Below are positions 1-10,842 of a DNA stretch of 64,000 nt, one piece after another; the first letter of the stretch is position 1, and each line of letters opens with the position of its first letter. The position numbers and the translations under genes are program-made. This DNA comes from Anthoceros angustus (Eukaryota > Streptophyta > Anthocerotopsida > Anthocerotales > Anthocerotaceae): NCBI GenBank assembly GCA_010909165.1, contig MU008166.1, positions 1,364,001 to 1,428,000 of the forward strand, written 5' to 3'. The notes below the pieces were generated by a model. That model made no database searches. It was not told where the DNA came from and saw only the letters and a list, made by a program, of their open reading frames with translations.

Positions 1-1
1 G

Positions 2-696
2 GAAGGCTATAAGAAGGTTATTCTCAAGCTTATTCATGCACAAAGGGAAGAAATGCATAGTTATGTGGCCAAAAAGTTGCAGGGTTTGGACGATCAGGTT
101 GGAAGACTCTCGAAAAGCTCGTTGGAGCAAGGGTTACAAAATGAAGTTTTTTCACGCACCATAGAGGAGAAAGCCATCCATTTGGAAAATTAATTCACTT
201 CAACGGAACAAGTTTTACCTACATATTTGGAGAAGCTTATTGGTAAAAACCTCTTGGGGGTTAATGATATCGATCCCCCGCCTCCTTCTTGTCCCGTGGT
301 AACACAATATCGAAGGCGCTGCTGCCGGCATTGAACTTGAGAATTTATGGTCTTGGTAATGACATTGTTGCACCACTTGTGGCTGCAAAGGAGTTTCTCA
401 ATAGGCTAGAGGTCGATGTGGTCGTTGCTCGAGCCTTCTGGCTTGGAAAGGATGCTGGTAGAGACCGCATATTGATTATGACTTTTCACTCCATGGATGA
501 TCGCCTCCAGGTTATGAAGGCTAGGTCTATGTTACGGACGACTCAGTTATATATCAATACTGATCTTACACCATTGCAATGGAAGATTAAGAAGGAGAAG
601 TTACCTGCTTTCAGAGCTGCTCGTGCTGCAAGTCAACGGCTTTCTTTCATGGGGATGAATTTGTGGTGTTTAGCCCTCGTTCATGCATTTCATTAA
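2..696 (+). pseudogene. L1-type retrotransposon ORF1 fragment (coiled coil plus RNA-binding domain), frameshifted
   Basis: Two open stretches join into a LINE-1-like ORF1 layout. Positions 2-193 encode a charged helical segment (EGYKKVILKLIHAQREEMHS onward) with heptad character, ending in TAA. Positions 289-696 encode an RRM-like fold (LNLRIYGLGNDIVAPLVAAK, then VDVVVARAFWLG and RILIMTFHSMDDRL). A C-terminal segment follows with YINTDLTPLQWKIKKEKLPA and FRAARAAS. The DLTPxQ...ARxA pattern is typical of the ORF1 C-terminal domain, which binds single-stranded RNA as a trimer in L1 elements. The two parts are in different frames and separated by a stop, so this is a decayed copy cut by the window edge. 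No endonuclease or reverse transcriptase follows. Partial copies on the minus strand lie at about 55690-56002 and 57545-57662. The family call rests on motif recognition only. Confidence 0.6.
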
Positions 697-833
697 CATT
701 ATTGATTGATTGAAGATTATTTGTCTTGTTTGAATTTTACCTTTGCATTCGTCTAGACCATTTTACCGCAATCTATGTAGTTGCTATATTTCAATCCTAT
801 GACGAAGATCCGTCCTTAGTGGACTTGAATAAA

Positions 834-841
834 TTTCTTCT

Positions 842-873
<32 letters not shown>

Positions 874-900
874 TTCTTCTTCTCTTCTTCTTCTGGTTCT

Positions 901-932
<32 letters not shown>

Positions 933-1006
933 TTCTTCTTCTTCTTCTTCTTCTTCTTCTTCTTCTTCTTCTTCTTCTTCTTCTCTTCTTCTTCTTGTCT
1001 TCTTCT

Positions 1007-1041
<35 letters not shown>

Positions 1042-1044
1042 TTA
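834..1044. repeat. CTT trinucleotide tract
   Basis: About 210 bp of CTT repeats with a few CTC and CTG interruptions; the complement is GAA. Flanking sequence on both sides matches, in inverted orientation, the GAA tracts at about 52748-52855 and 55350-55452. The tract is therefore part of a dispersed repeat and not an isolated microsatellite. Long open frames through it (poly-Leu/Phe or poly-Glu/Lys) are by-products of the repeat. Confidence 0.95.
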
Positions 1045-1752
1045 CAGTTATTAATTGTATTTAGAAAACTATGAAACTTCTTCACCTCTAGGTATTGTAT
1101 GTATACATGTTTAGTATAGTGATTATTTTTCACTAGCATAGTAAATAAAAATATTATTTAATTATTTATGTATGCTATTCTTTGCAACAACAAAGAAACA
1201 TACAACCATATTACATACATATCAGCCCTTCTTGTTTCCACCTTTAAATTTGCATCTGACTAAATTGTGCTAACATGAAGTCTTGCGATATGCAATCTCG
1301 CATCACTTGACCATGGTACACATCTAGCTCCGCATCCAAGACCTGCACTTTTGACTATGGCGGTGGTTGGCTACCTCCTCTTCCTATAACATGTGCCGCC
1401 ACACTCCCATTTGGGGTCGTTGGTTTCGCTTGTATTATCATTCGCATATCAATTGCCTCAATGGTCATTGGTTTGCCATCAAGATCAAGTGGTTGTTTGG
1501 CTTAGTGGTTCGAAGCTTTGCGGTAAGAGAACCACAATAAGATTAGGGTTGCAACAAAGTCGGGGCTCAAGTATCACAAAGTTAGAGACTTCAACTTAAA
1601 AGCTGAGACAAGATCAAACAACAAAATCCAAATGTAAAATTGAAGTTCAAAACCGCCCAATCATATATCGACAAGCTAGGGCACAAGTAACACTAAATAT
1701 GCACAAGTTCCACTAAGTACTTAAGCATCTAACTGCACACCAAAGTGTGTAG
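1045..1752 (-). repeat. Inverted copy of a dispersed repeat block (also at about 52.0-52.7 and 54.6-55.3 kb)
   Basis: Read on the minus strand, this runs from the end of the UAP56-motif gene copy to the CTT tract. It matches the plus strand of two other blocks over about 0.7 kb. A short conserved frame reads DGKPMTIEAIDMRMIIQ in the 52.3 kb and 54.9 kb copies; here it is frameshifted. This could be a downstream exon of the adjacent minus-strand gene, because a plausible donor AAG|GTTTGT lies just upstream in the sense direction, but the splice structure is not proven. Confidence 0.6.
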
Positions 1753-2015
1753 TTACAAACCTTGGAGGTTAAGTAGGGTGCGATTCGTCTTGCTACGGTT
1801 ATCGTAAGTCGTGTCAACACCTCCGAGCCCGCCTCGAGAACCTCTCGTCCTTGGCAACGATTCGTCCGCATTGGATGACGAGCCGCCTTTCTTTTTATTG
1901 AGCTTGATCAACTCATCAAGACTCAATTTGCCTTCCTTAGCTACTAGTAGCGGTTCCATACATACGGTGACCACCACCGTGATCCTTTGCCTTAAGCTTG
2001 ATCAAGTCATCCACA
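1753..2015 (-). pseudogene. 3' part of a gene with UAP56-binding-like motifs, split by a transposon
   Basis: The minus strand encodes KEGKLSLDELIKLNKKK followed by a Gly/Arg-rich tail (RGSRGGLGG). LSLDxLIKLNKK resembles the UAP56-binding motif of mRNA export adaptors such as ALY/REF, UIF and plant UIEF proteins, a short helix that docks on the DEAD-box helicase UAP56/DDX39. The matching 5' part, including the start codon, lies 8.86 kb away at 10877-10982. The uninterrupted version of the junction is seen at about 61.4 kb. The motif similarity is seen directly; the export role is inferred from the known motif and is not established for this gene. Confidence 0.5.
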
Positions 2016-2049
2016 TAACACGATAAAGTTGCAAGGGGGTTAATATACA
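2016..2049 (+). repeat. Left terminal inverted repeat of the 8.86 kb transposon
   Basis: 34 bp, beginning TAACACGATAAAGTTGCAAG; 33 of 34 positions match the reverse complement of 10843-10876. A run of G then C tracts follows on the inner side of both ends. Confidence 0.85.
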
Positions 2050-2379
2050 AACCCCCTTAGAAGAGGGGTGAACCCTCTTGTCCGATTGCGCACCGGCCGA
2101 ATATCCCCTATTTAAGGAGGGACATAACGAACATGACCATAGAACGTGCGCATCTGTCGTGTTCCGTGTATAGCGGTGACGACGGTGGAAGGATTTTAGG
2201 TACCGCCGCTTTATTCTCGATTTTATGCGGCTATGGGCGATTGAAACGCACTATGGCACAAAAGCGTTGTCCAACGGAGTAAAAGCATGAGCATAGTAGC
2301 GAGAGCAGTTCTGTGCTCACTTGAAAACAACAAACTACTCTCGCCGGCGAAGAGGAAACCGGCTCTGTCACACAGATCT

Positions 2380-3350
2380 AACACTACGACAACGTTGCAA
2401 AGTATTCCTAGTATCCTCGTCGAGCGTATCTATTTCCTCGAGCAAGAGAATCTCCGTGACGCTGCCACGGTCGTCCGCCTCAAGATGTCCCCACGCGCAT
2501 CCAAAGTCGCCCGCCTCTTCCAAAGTGTTATCCGCTCATTCTCTTCCTTCTCGTAGTAAAGACACAACTGGGCTTTCATGCGCCTGTCACTAATGCACAC
2601 TTCCTTGGCCCAGGCGAGGGTCCTCGCCCATGGATCAAATGTAAGCTCTTCCTCGCATTTGGTAACACTTCAAACCCATGAATGCGCGGGGAATATAACC
2701 CGCGCATCTCATGTCCGCTTCGATGGCAACGCATTCGACCACTCAATAATGCGCCAGGATAGTTGTGCCACTCCGGAACATGCATCAACCACCCACTCTC
2801 CTTCTTTGGAAAATGCCTCCACAACGTCCGCATAAGGCCCGGCTGCTTGGCACACCACACGTTTGTCGTGAGATAAGTATACATGCTTCTTCTCACAACC
2901 GTGTCGTGAGTAATGACGGATCTCCCATTATTGAATCTCCTCGCTGATTTCGTGGAGCATGTTGGCCTTGTCTCTTGAACATTCTTCCTTCACACACGTG
3001 CACGTTGACGATACTCAATGTTTCACCCACCCCTCGGCGTGCATGTTCGTCTTGTCCCAAACGAAGGACACCATCCCACCTTTTCGGCACCACTTTCTCA
3101 TACATTCTCGGCGGTGGGAGTCCTCCACTCCATGCATCACAATAAAGCGGAATTCCTCTGTTGTCTTCTCTCCGAAAACTCTCGAACATCGATGACATCA
3201 TACTCCGTTAATTCTTGTATCCATTGGGCCTATATTGAAGCCCCTCGGCATCCATCACGAAGCATCTTGGCGGCCAGAAATAGCCACGCATGTCCAGCAT
3301 GGTCTCAACTAATCAACTTGAGAGTCGATCTGGACGTTGAAAACAAATAG
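2380..3350 (-). pseudogene. Possible SAM-dependent DNA methyltransferase-like gene inside the transposon (frameshifted)
   Basis: The conceptual minus-strand translation, crossing several frames, shows an ordered set of motifs. FVWDKTNMHAEGWVKH lies at about 3018-3070. PYADVVEAFSKEGEWVVDAC then SG lies at about 2763-2850. CVAIEADMR lies at about 2704-2742, about 20 residues further on. A segment of type (F)SKxGExVxDxxSGxxQ followed by xxVAIExDxR resembles the SAM-binding DxxxG loop and following acidic residue of N4/N6 amino-methyltransferases. A catalytic DPPY/SPPW-type tetrapeptide was not found. Stops and frameshifts show the gene is broken or badly sequenced. Other explanations are chance resemblance or another Rossmann-fold enzyme. 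Confidence 0.35.
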
Positions 3351-3524
3351 CCTGCCTTCCATATCTTTGTCCGCTAAGGCCCTGCTCAATTTCCAGCCCT
3401 TTCCGCTTGTTTACCTCAAAATGAAGTGCTGGAAATCTTCCGAAGCGACAGTTGTCGATGTCTTTTAATTCTGCACAATAAAACCCAAAACGTAAGGACA
3501 CATAAGGGCTTGCTCGCCACATGT

Positions 3525-3775
3525 GGAGGCGCCGGCCGCGCCATCGACGGACACATCCCGTGGAGGGCGCCCGCTTGACAAAACCCTTCATGCTCACACA
3601 AGGTGGAGGGGCGGCGGCGCCGCATCCATCAAGCGGCGGGCGCCGGGCGCGCCGTGATCATGGTGGCGGAGGGCGCCGGCGGCGCCGCATCCATCAAGCG
3701 GCGGGCGCCGGCGGCGGCGGCGCCCGCCGCCATCGGCCAGGAGGGCGCGGCCGGCGGCGCCCATCAACAGATGGT
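3525..3775. repeat. GC-rich GGCGCC/GCCGGC palindromic island
   Basis: A block of overlapping GGCGCC, GCCGGC and GCGGCG words, including two near-identical stretches around GCATCCATCAAGCGGCGGGC. It stands out sharply from its roughly 50% GC surroundings and interrupts the minus-strand coding remnants of the transposon. Similar islands occur at about 5050-5420, 8442-8525, 13110-13290 and 14230-14530. Confidence 0.6.
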
Positions 3776-4175
3776 AAAGGAAAAATTCGGTCAAGGGAAG
3801 ATTTACCTTTCCGCAAATGTTTGAAACGCGCGATCATAGCGTCCGTTGAATCGTGGGTATTCTCTCCGGACTTCCTCAAAGCGATGTGCGATCAAGATGC
3901 TTCGCCATAGCAACTTGGATGGCGCCTCTTCCAAAGTGATGTCGTCCTCCATGCCTTTCGGTCTATCATCAGCTAATATTTTTCCGTGTGGTAATATCTG
4001 TCCACACTGCTGCAGTATACCTGAAAGCCTTCCATGGCTTTGCTAGCATGTCCTTGACTTCACATATACCGCAACCTTCGGGAATCTTCCCGACCTTCCG
4101 CTTTCCTTTGCCCTTCTTGCTTGTGCTGCTTGTGTGTCTTTGTTTAAGAACCCCCCTCCCACTGTAAATATTTTG

Positions 4176-4511
4176 TCAATATTCTCCCAAATTCTCCCTT
4201 CTTGCTTTGCAATACAAAGTATATGAGTCTGTTATCCACCTTGTTTTGCTTGTAAACGCTGCCTTCTCTCCCTCGTCCGTCAATGAGGCCCAACCTTGTA
4301 CAAATTGAATTTCCATGCCATAGTCATATGCACCCTTCACGCTTGGCAATAAGCGCTCATCACGGAGATACCGACCGCTCGATGAAAGACATTTTCTTCT
4401 CTTGTCCGACATAATATTGTGGTGAGCTAGAACCCGCATCTCCTCAAGTGTGAGACAGCACGTGAGCCTCGACATCAAAACGCTTTTTGGTGCCATGCCC
4501 AAATGCTTCAT
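4176..4511 (-). CDS. Unrecognised transposon-borne ORF fragment
   Basis: An open minus-strand stretch of 111 codons inside the 8.86 kb transposon. It is mostly hydrophilic, with the readable segment GAYDYGMEIQFVQGWASLTD. Downstream on the same strand, across frame changes, the translation continues with GKIPEGCGICEVKDMLAKPW. This looks like genuine protein-coding sequence, upstream of and possibly part of the same gene as the methyltransferase-like segment. I do not recognise a family, and the start codon is not certain. Confidence 0.35.
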   Translation of the reverse strand: MKHLGMAPKSVLMSRLTCCLTLEEMRVLAHHNIMSDKRRKCLSSSGRYLRDERLLPSVKGAYDYGMEIQFVQGWASLTDEGEKAAFTSKTRWITDSYTLYCKARRENLGEY

Positions 4512-4631
4512 CGCCGCAAAAGTGTGATTCCGCCAAGTACTCCCATGACATAAGTTTTGCCCGAATCGTTAATCCAAAGGTTTCCATGTTGTCGCATTCG
4601 GTCTATCATACATGAGGCAATACGCCTTCCT

Positions 4632-4856
4632 CTATTCTCCTTCGATATGACCCCAAGTAATTCGTCCATGCTTCGTCAACCTTCCGTCTGTGCATCCGGA
4701 GTGATATGCCCGGGCCTTAGATTCTCCAACTTCACCAAGACGCCTCGGAACAACTTTCTTCGCATCGCGATTCCTTACACGGGTTAAAGGGTCTTCATCT
4801 CTCACCGCTTCTAACCTCTCCTCATCCGTTGGGACATGAAGCCGCAATGGTGCCAC
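4632..4856 (-). CDS. Unrecognised charged ORF fragment, same strand as the methyltransferase-like segment
   Basis: A 74-codon minus-strand open stretch beginning MAPLRLHVPTDEERLEAVRD. It is rich in Glu and Arg and ends in TGA. It sits between an acidic N-terminal ORF (start near 5576) and the 4176-4511 fragment, so all three may be pieces of one minus-strand gene broken by frameshifts. No domain was recognised. Confidence 0.3.
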   Translation of the reverse strand: MAPLRLHVPTDEERLEAVRDEDPLTRVRNRDAKKVVPRRLGEVGESKARAYHSGCTDGRLTKHGRITWGHIEGE

Positions 4857-5036
4857 CCTCGCCTAAGCTTCCAATCATTCGGACTTTTCTTTTTCTCGAG
4901 GACCCCGATCATCGCTATGGGCCCTCTTCGTGAAATCTGCAGGGAAGTCCTTTCCCTTTTCCTCTACCATGCACATAGTCATCGGATTCCCCACCGCCAT
5001 GTCCATGGCATCGCCTCGCCGGCCTAGCTCCCTCCC

Positions 5037-5576
5037 TCACTTCCCACATGCTTCATGCTCCTCCCGAGAGGTTTCCGCCGAGGCCGGCGCCTCCTCTCCT
5101 GCATGGCCTCTCCTGCTTGCCCAACCAGGCGAGGTGGAACCCCTCACGAATGGGCCGCCACGCCGCCTCCTCCTCCGCATGGCCTCTCCTATTTGCCCGA
5201 CTGGGCCAGGAGAACCCCTACAAGACCTTGAAGGCGCGGCCGGCGCCCTTCCACGTCCGCTATGCGTAATGCCCCGCTGGGCGCCGGTCGGCCGGCGCCG
5301 CTCCTCCTCCCTTGCAAACCCTATGAAGAGGGGTCTCAAGGCAGCGAACTCCGACAGTGGGCGCGGCCGGCCGGCCTGGACCGCCTCGCCTGCCAGAGGG
5401 CTCTTACATCCATGGAATTTCCGGTGCAGATATTCCATAAACAGCCGATCTCCCTCTTCACCGCGTGCATCCGAATACACATCGTCATCATCCGAATGGC
5501 CTAACATGTCCGGATCGTCTGCCGTCTTCATCGATGGACCAAGCTCGCTTTCCACCGATGTCTCATCATCCTCCAT
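5037..5576 (-). CDS. Acidic N-terminal ORF followed by GC-rich low-complexity tail
   Basis: The first 60 codons look like a real protein start: MEDDETSVESELGPSMKTAD followed by an Asp run (HSDDDDVYSD). After about residue 65 the sequence passes into the GC-rich palindromic island, and the translation becomes Arg/Gly/Pro-rich low complexity, probably not original coding. It is a candidate 5' end for the minus-strand gene of the transposon. Function unknown. Confidence 0.3.
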   Translation of the reverse strand: MEDDETSVESELGPSMKTADDPDMLGHSDDDDVYSDARGEEGDRLFMEYLHRKFHGCKSPLAGEAVQAGRPRPLSEFAALRPLFIGFAREEERRRPTGAQRGITHSGRGRAPAAPSRSCRGSPGPVGQIGEAMRRRRRRGGPFVRGSTSPGWASRRGHAGEEAPASAETSREEHEACGK

Positions 5577-8344
5577 TTCCTACGCTATCCGAGAATTGCG
5601 AATAGACATAGCCCGCCTATGTGCTAAAACGCTTTGTGTGAGCTCAGTAGACAGTAATGAAACTTTTGCCCATCTGCTCCGCGAAACCAACATGGATGGA
5701 CAAGATAAGCCACACGGATGCACATTACGCTTAGCGTAAACCCAAGAACATGCCACCCAAATGCACTCACCGATGTCTCTTGCCGGCGTCCGAATAACTC
5801 GATCAAGCGTGAAGGTGCACATTTCTTAAAGATCAACCGCAAATGTCACGTGGAACAATCAGAGGCTGGGTTTGGATGCAATGTCGTGAAGTCTTGCGGC
5901 TTCCTCACCACAAGGAGTTGTGCTGCGCCTTGGTCATGTCCAATGTTGCCCAAATCACCCACCTGCTCGCTCACGATTAGGCAAAGCATCTTTGTATCCC
6001 ACCACCCACAACTTGAACAGAGGTGTCCAAAACGCATCCTCGTCCTCCGGTTCCTCTTCTTGGCAAATCATCCAATTCTTCTCAACAACGCGAATACTCT
6101 GCATACTTGCCCTCCTCAAATGCATAGTCTCCTCGTAGTTGAAGGGCGATTGAATCGGAACTGGCATCGGGCGTTTGCACACTCTCGGCTTCATCACCCC
6201 ACCTCGCCTCGCGTGGTGCTTGCCTTTCCCGAGTTGTGGTCAGGAGCCTCCCACCACTCGCCTCGCCGTGGAATTCGCTCCGATTTGTGCGCGAGGTTGC
6301 TCATACCGCCACGGATGCACTCGCCTTGTGGCGCACTAGGGTGCACCACATCCTCTGGTCGCCGTCTGCTTTCTTGCTTCCTCTCCCCTTCTTCTGCTTG
6401 GGCAAAGGGAGGTCCTGTTCAGGCTCAAAGGCATTCTTCTCCTTCCTGCTACGCCTCCCAGATGCCATCTCCGCTGATTCCAGGCGATCGCGCTCACCGT
6501 CGCTGCAAACAGAACGAGTAGCGGGTTAAGGGTGAGACAGCGGCTGCAGATTAGCGGCCCCCTCCTTGCGATCACAGGCGCACACACACCTCTGATCACA
6601 GGCGCACACACACACAGTCGGAGACGCGGGGCGCAACTTCCTGAGAGTGAACTGGTGGAAATGAATTGCTGACTCAAGGGCCGGCACCCGTCAGAGATCA
6701 AGTTGGCTCTCTTTTCGTATTAGGGCTTGCAGGTTTTATAGGCATAAGGGTGATATAGGTGATATAAGGCATAGGTATATTTGTCCCGATTGATATCCGT
6801 ATTTGCATCGGATCGTAAACCACATCCGGATTCCCTTTGCCATGTGCGATATTAAACACCGATGTCGTGGCGCGCCGCCGGCGGAAAGGGCTGCGCCGAC
6901 ATTGCGGCGCCGCACAATCCCGATTACGTGTGCTCATACATCTTTGTTCTATAAGGCGGACATTGGGGACCTCCAGCAGTAGCTTTCTTCAACGCGGTCG
7001 CTATTGTTCCATTGTCTGCGAGCTCCATAGCGCCTATTCCCCAGCGAGTTGTAGCCCTTGATGTTACGCACGCACACACCGTGAAGAGTGCGCTACCTGT
7101 CATTGAAATGCACATGTGCACGCCATTCAATCCATACACGCTAACGGTTGGGTGTTTGAGAGAAGAGAGATGGCGTGAGGCGCCCACCACAATCGGAGGC
7201 ACACGCCTTCCATATATGGGCAGCGATCCGACAACCCATCCAGTGGCAATGTTGGTGGAATCGCACACCGCACCTGGAGGTAAGGTTAGACGTTTGGGTT
7301 TCATTGGCATATGTTTTCCCAACTTTTCTCATCAATGTGGTGGGAACCATGCATGTAGGTAAAAGGAGTGGAGGTGGAATTCACTTTTGGCCGGTGGTAT
7401 CGCCAACTATCCCGCCGTGCAAGCACGACCCCACGGAACCTTAACTTATATGCAATTAGGAGAAGTCCTTCCGTGGAAGATATGGGGAAATTATGTAGCG
7501 ACCCGACAAAATGGCGGAACCCAATCGACCTAAGAGGGATTGTTCCTCTGCCGACGGGAGATCATAAGCATTGCACCATGAAGATGAGGGCAGCGACGAT
7601 GTCTTCGAGGACACGATCGTGAATTCCCTCCGCTATTACATTCCAAGCAAAACCTTTGGCGATTCATTGCGTAGAAATCGCGTGGAAGATGCATGTGGGA
7701 GGAGGCTTGGTTTTTGCGTGATGTGACCCAATCGGGAGAGTTTCGGAAGCCATAATCAAATGTGTGTCAAATTGACAAAAGAAAAATTCCAAGAACATCG
7801 GTATAGGTTCCTACGCATGGGACGTCAAGGAGACACACCTTGAGTCCTAAAAGGTGGTAAGTGATGGCGGAGTTCATACAAAGGTTCAACCCACCTTGTT
7901 GGTGCGACATCTGAGATGTTGCCTACGAGCATTTAGGCGGGTTTCGTATTGGTCATAAGCGATATGAAGAGTGAAAAGGTGGTGCACGCAACTCGCCGTG
8001 GGATAACAGACCAAATCCATCACAATCACGATCATCAGGATGCACTTGCGGATGGACAACGTTTTCATGTCCATGGCGGAGCTCCCCAGCGCAGTATACA
8101 ATCTTGGACACGTGCAGTTGGAGCTATGGGCCCGGTACAAGCGACAATGTGAGCGGTCACAAACAAGGGCTATGACATATGCACGGTTTCTAAGGCTGGA
8201 AGGTGTGAGTTAAGATACCTAAGTCCAACAGTTTTCACGTATGCGATATGCGAGGTTAAAGGCAACCATTGGAACACTTTTCAAAGGTGGATCAAGGTAT
8301 GGCATCCTTCGGTCCATTCCCTTCCCTATTTCGCTATGTGGCGG

Positions 8345-8409
8345 TGATGTCAAGATAGCCATAGTTGAGCGGCGCGGCGCGCCTCCCAACTATGGCTATC
8401 TTGACATCA
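8345..8409. repeat. Perfect 23-bp inverted repeat (hairpin) with 19-nt GC-rich loop
   Basis: Arms 8345-8367 and 8387-8409 are exactly complementary (left arm starts TGATGTCAAGATAGCCATAG). The loop is AGCGGCGCGGCGCGCCTCC. The structure looks like a sequence copied back on itself around a GC-rich spacer. Confidence 0.9.
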
Positions 8410-8441
8410 GAGATGTGTGCGCGTACAAGGAATGGTTTAGG

Positions 8442-8525
8442 GAGGAGGCGCCGCCGGCCGCGCCTCCCCACCGGAGAGGAGAGAGAGGGAGTTTAGAGAG
8501 GAGGCGCGCCGGCCGCGCCTCTTCT
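8442..8525. repeat. GC-rich palindromic island
   Basis: Two near-copies of a GAGGCGC...GGCCGCGCCTC palindrome, separated by a GAGAGAGAGGGAG spacer. Same character as the islands at about 3.5, 5.1-5.4, 13.1 and 14.3 kb. Confidence 0.65.
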
Positions 8526-8583
8526 CCCTTCGAAGTTGATTGTACCAGCATGGGCTTGTAGATGCTAAAGAAACGTACATTGT

Positions 8584-10078
8584 TTGGTGCGTAGAAATAT
8601 CAACATGCGCTTGAGGCACATCGCAGTGCTATCCAGAGCGTGCCAAAATGGCCAAACACCGACGAAAAGCTACGTTGAGCCCCACAAGTACATGTTACTC
8701 GCTATTGATGGGATGGACCAAAAGAAAACGGAGATCCCACATTTTTACGGTGGCCAAAGAATTTAAGTGAGGAGTGCCATAGTGCATGTGGTGGTGCATG
8801 GTTCATAACTATACATATAAAGCGACAGATATTTGCACTATGCAAACCTTGAACGATGCAAATCTAACGATATGCATCATCCAAGATGTTCTCGCACAAT
8901 TATGAAGGATATTGCCTAAAGTCTTGTACTTGGACAACAATACTTGTCGAGAGAACAAAAATCAACTTCTTTTGCATATCCGAATATGTTAGTAGACATG
9001 GGTACATTTCGGAAGGTGAAGGTGGGCTTTACGCTAGTGGGGCACACACACAGGATTGACGGATGTTTTCACGGTTTAAAGCACAAGGAAGCGCACACAT
9101 TGCACGCGCTATCTCGATATTCTCGGAAAAGCATACACACCAACTCCGTGAAAATTCTCACCGAGGTCCGGACTTGGTCATATGTGGCCCATCGGAAGAG
9201 GAGATGGTCGGCTATCGTACAAACACAAAAATCGAATAACCTTCGCTCCAACACCGTTTAAGATAACACGGGAGGACAAGGAGCGAGGTCTAGTCACTTA
9301 TTCAAGCAAGCAATATTCGACATCTCCGCTATGGGAGGCAAGGAGGCTTGGAGTTCTTGAAGTTCATCTAATGACATCACGATCACCTCTCCTAGCAGTC
9401 TAGGGACAAAAGGCTCACTTCGGTTTAAAGGCAGAGGGTGGCCCATCTTAAAGAAGGGCTCGGCTTGCGCATATATTGCCGCAGATGAACATTTGTGGTG
9501 GGAGGCCTTGGGAGGACCAGCATGATTGCGGTTATCGTGGAGAACAACATTGGCCTCAAGCGCTGAAATGGTTTTCTAGGTCGGACGTTGAAGATACGAC
9601 CTTTGCGCTTACCAAATGAAAGCCTTACGAAGCATTATTGAGGGAGCTTCACGGCGTGATATGTACTTGGGGCTTACGAAGTGGCTTGAAGAAATGGAGC
9701 GGCCGAATGGCGATGTGGTGAGATTGAAATGGAATGTTCATCGCAATTCCATGCTTGACGGATACGCACTGACCTTTTGGATCGGAAGAGTGGTGGAAGT
9801 GAAACATGATGCTTCCGTCCGAGTCTAATGGTCCATTGCACAGACGGAACATCGAGCAAGGGCGATATGTTGAGGAGTACATCGTCCATGGACAAGGGCC
9901 CAAGCATCGGGAGAAGTCATCAAGGCAAGGGTCAAAGACCGTGTTCCCCAAAACATACAAGAGATTTACATCAATGATACGAATATTGTACTATGGTTTC
10001 AACCTTACTACGGAAGCATTTATAGCGCCAACGAAAAAGGGCTATAAAGGAGAAGCTAAGCGAGATCTGCTTGATTGA
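8584..10078 (+). pseudogene. DUF7869-type transposase-like gene, frameshifted
   Basis: Motifs in order: LLAIDGMDQKKTEIPHFYGG at about 8698-8757; LYLDNNTCRENKNQLL at about 8926-8973; VGFTLVGHTHRIDGCF at about 9025-9072 (consensus HTHEDID). Further on come PFKITREDKE at about 9253 and a FWIGRVVEV segment near 9775. The spacing of acidic residues (IDGMD, LDNTCxENKNQ, HTHxDID) is the layout of an RNase H-fold core found in proteins annotated DUF7869. These are widespread in plants, algae, fungi and animals and are presumed transposase derived. At least one frameshift separates the second and third motifs, and stops follow after 9400. Its place within 34-bp TIRs makes it the likely transposase of this element. 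A homologous, shorter copy lies at about 14975-17502. Confidence 0.55.
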
Positions 10079-10842
10079 ACCAGGTGAAGATGTCGGACAA
10101 TAGCGAAGGAGGAGGCGGATATTGACAACATGGATGATGTTGGAAACTGTGTCTTGGAAGAACCCTAGGCGAACATGACTTGGACATTGTCTTTGTTTAT
10201 GGTGTTGTTCTAGAAGGGAATAATAAAAACTGTACATCAGGGCGATCTTTCTTGTCTTTTCGTTTTCATATGGTACACCACACTAGTGGTCATGTTCATG
10301 TCGCAACAACACTAAACAAAAGGCTTCGATAATTGTGTTTCGATTGAAACCACGGTTGGAAGTTGACAAGCGCAAAGCGGCCGAATCTCACCTTTAATGC
10401 GTGATACTATCAATCGTTGCCGGGTGGGTACAACGCGCCGCCTCAGCGTACGCCGGCCGCCTACCACGAATAATGACGCCCATAAAATGTGAAAGTTGCA
10501 TATATAGGGATGATTTCTACCACCCTTTCCGCCGGGTTCATACCCTCTCAAGTTTCACAGTACGGCGGACATGATGCATAGGGTTTGAGGCCCACCATGG
10601 TGTCAAATTCTAGAATGACCAACTCTTTGTTCGATTGACCGCCCGACCGGGAAGTTAATGGGCTCTATTTCGACACTTCCAGTGTGCCGCCTTTCCTAAT
10701 ACCATGCACACACACGGCGGGTCCATGAAACCGATGCTTCGCTGGGTGCACACCCTACTTTTGTGAAATTGATGCCTGGGATCAAGATTCCCAACCCATT
10801 GGAAACCCCCTTTGGTGTATATTGTACAGAAAACCCCCTTCC

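Larger units (their letters stand above)
6705..8583 (+). other. Middle of the transposon: no confident gene, likely decayed 5' part of the plus-strand transposase gene
   Basis: The plus strand has several short open stretches (around 7012-7362, 7368-7622, 7949-8152) with no recognisable domain. By position they would precede the transposase catalytic region at 8584 onward. A 23-bp perfect inverted repeat and a GC-rich island at 8345-8525 interrupt the stretch. Confidence 0.3.

Noticed and set aside
726-1139. Long poly-Leu/Phe (plus) and poly-Glu/Lys (minus) open frames
   Set aside because: They are readings through the CTT/GAA tract, not genes.
3521-3910. Gly/Arg-rich plus-strand open frame
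   Set aside because: Produced by the GC-rich palindromic island; no conserved motif and heavily overlapped on both strands.
5718-6521. 267-codon plus-strand open frame in the transposon
   Set aside because: Composition looks like the reverse of minus-strand coding sequence; no motif, overlapped by shorter frames on both strands, and opposite to the better-supported minus-strand remnants.
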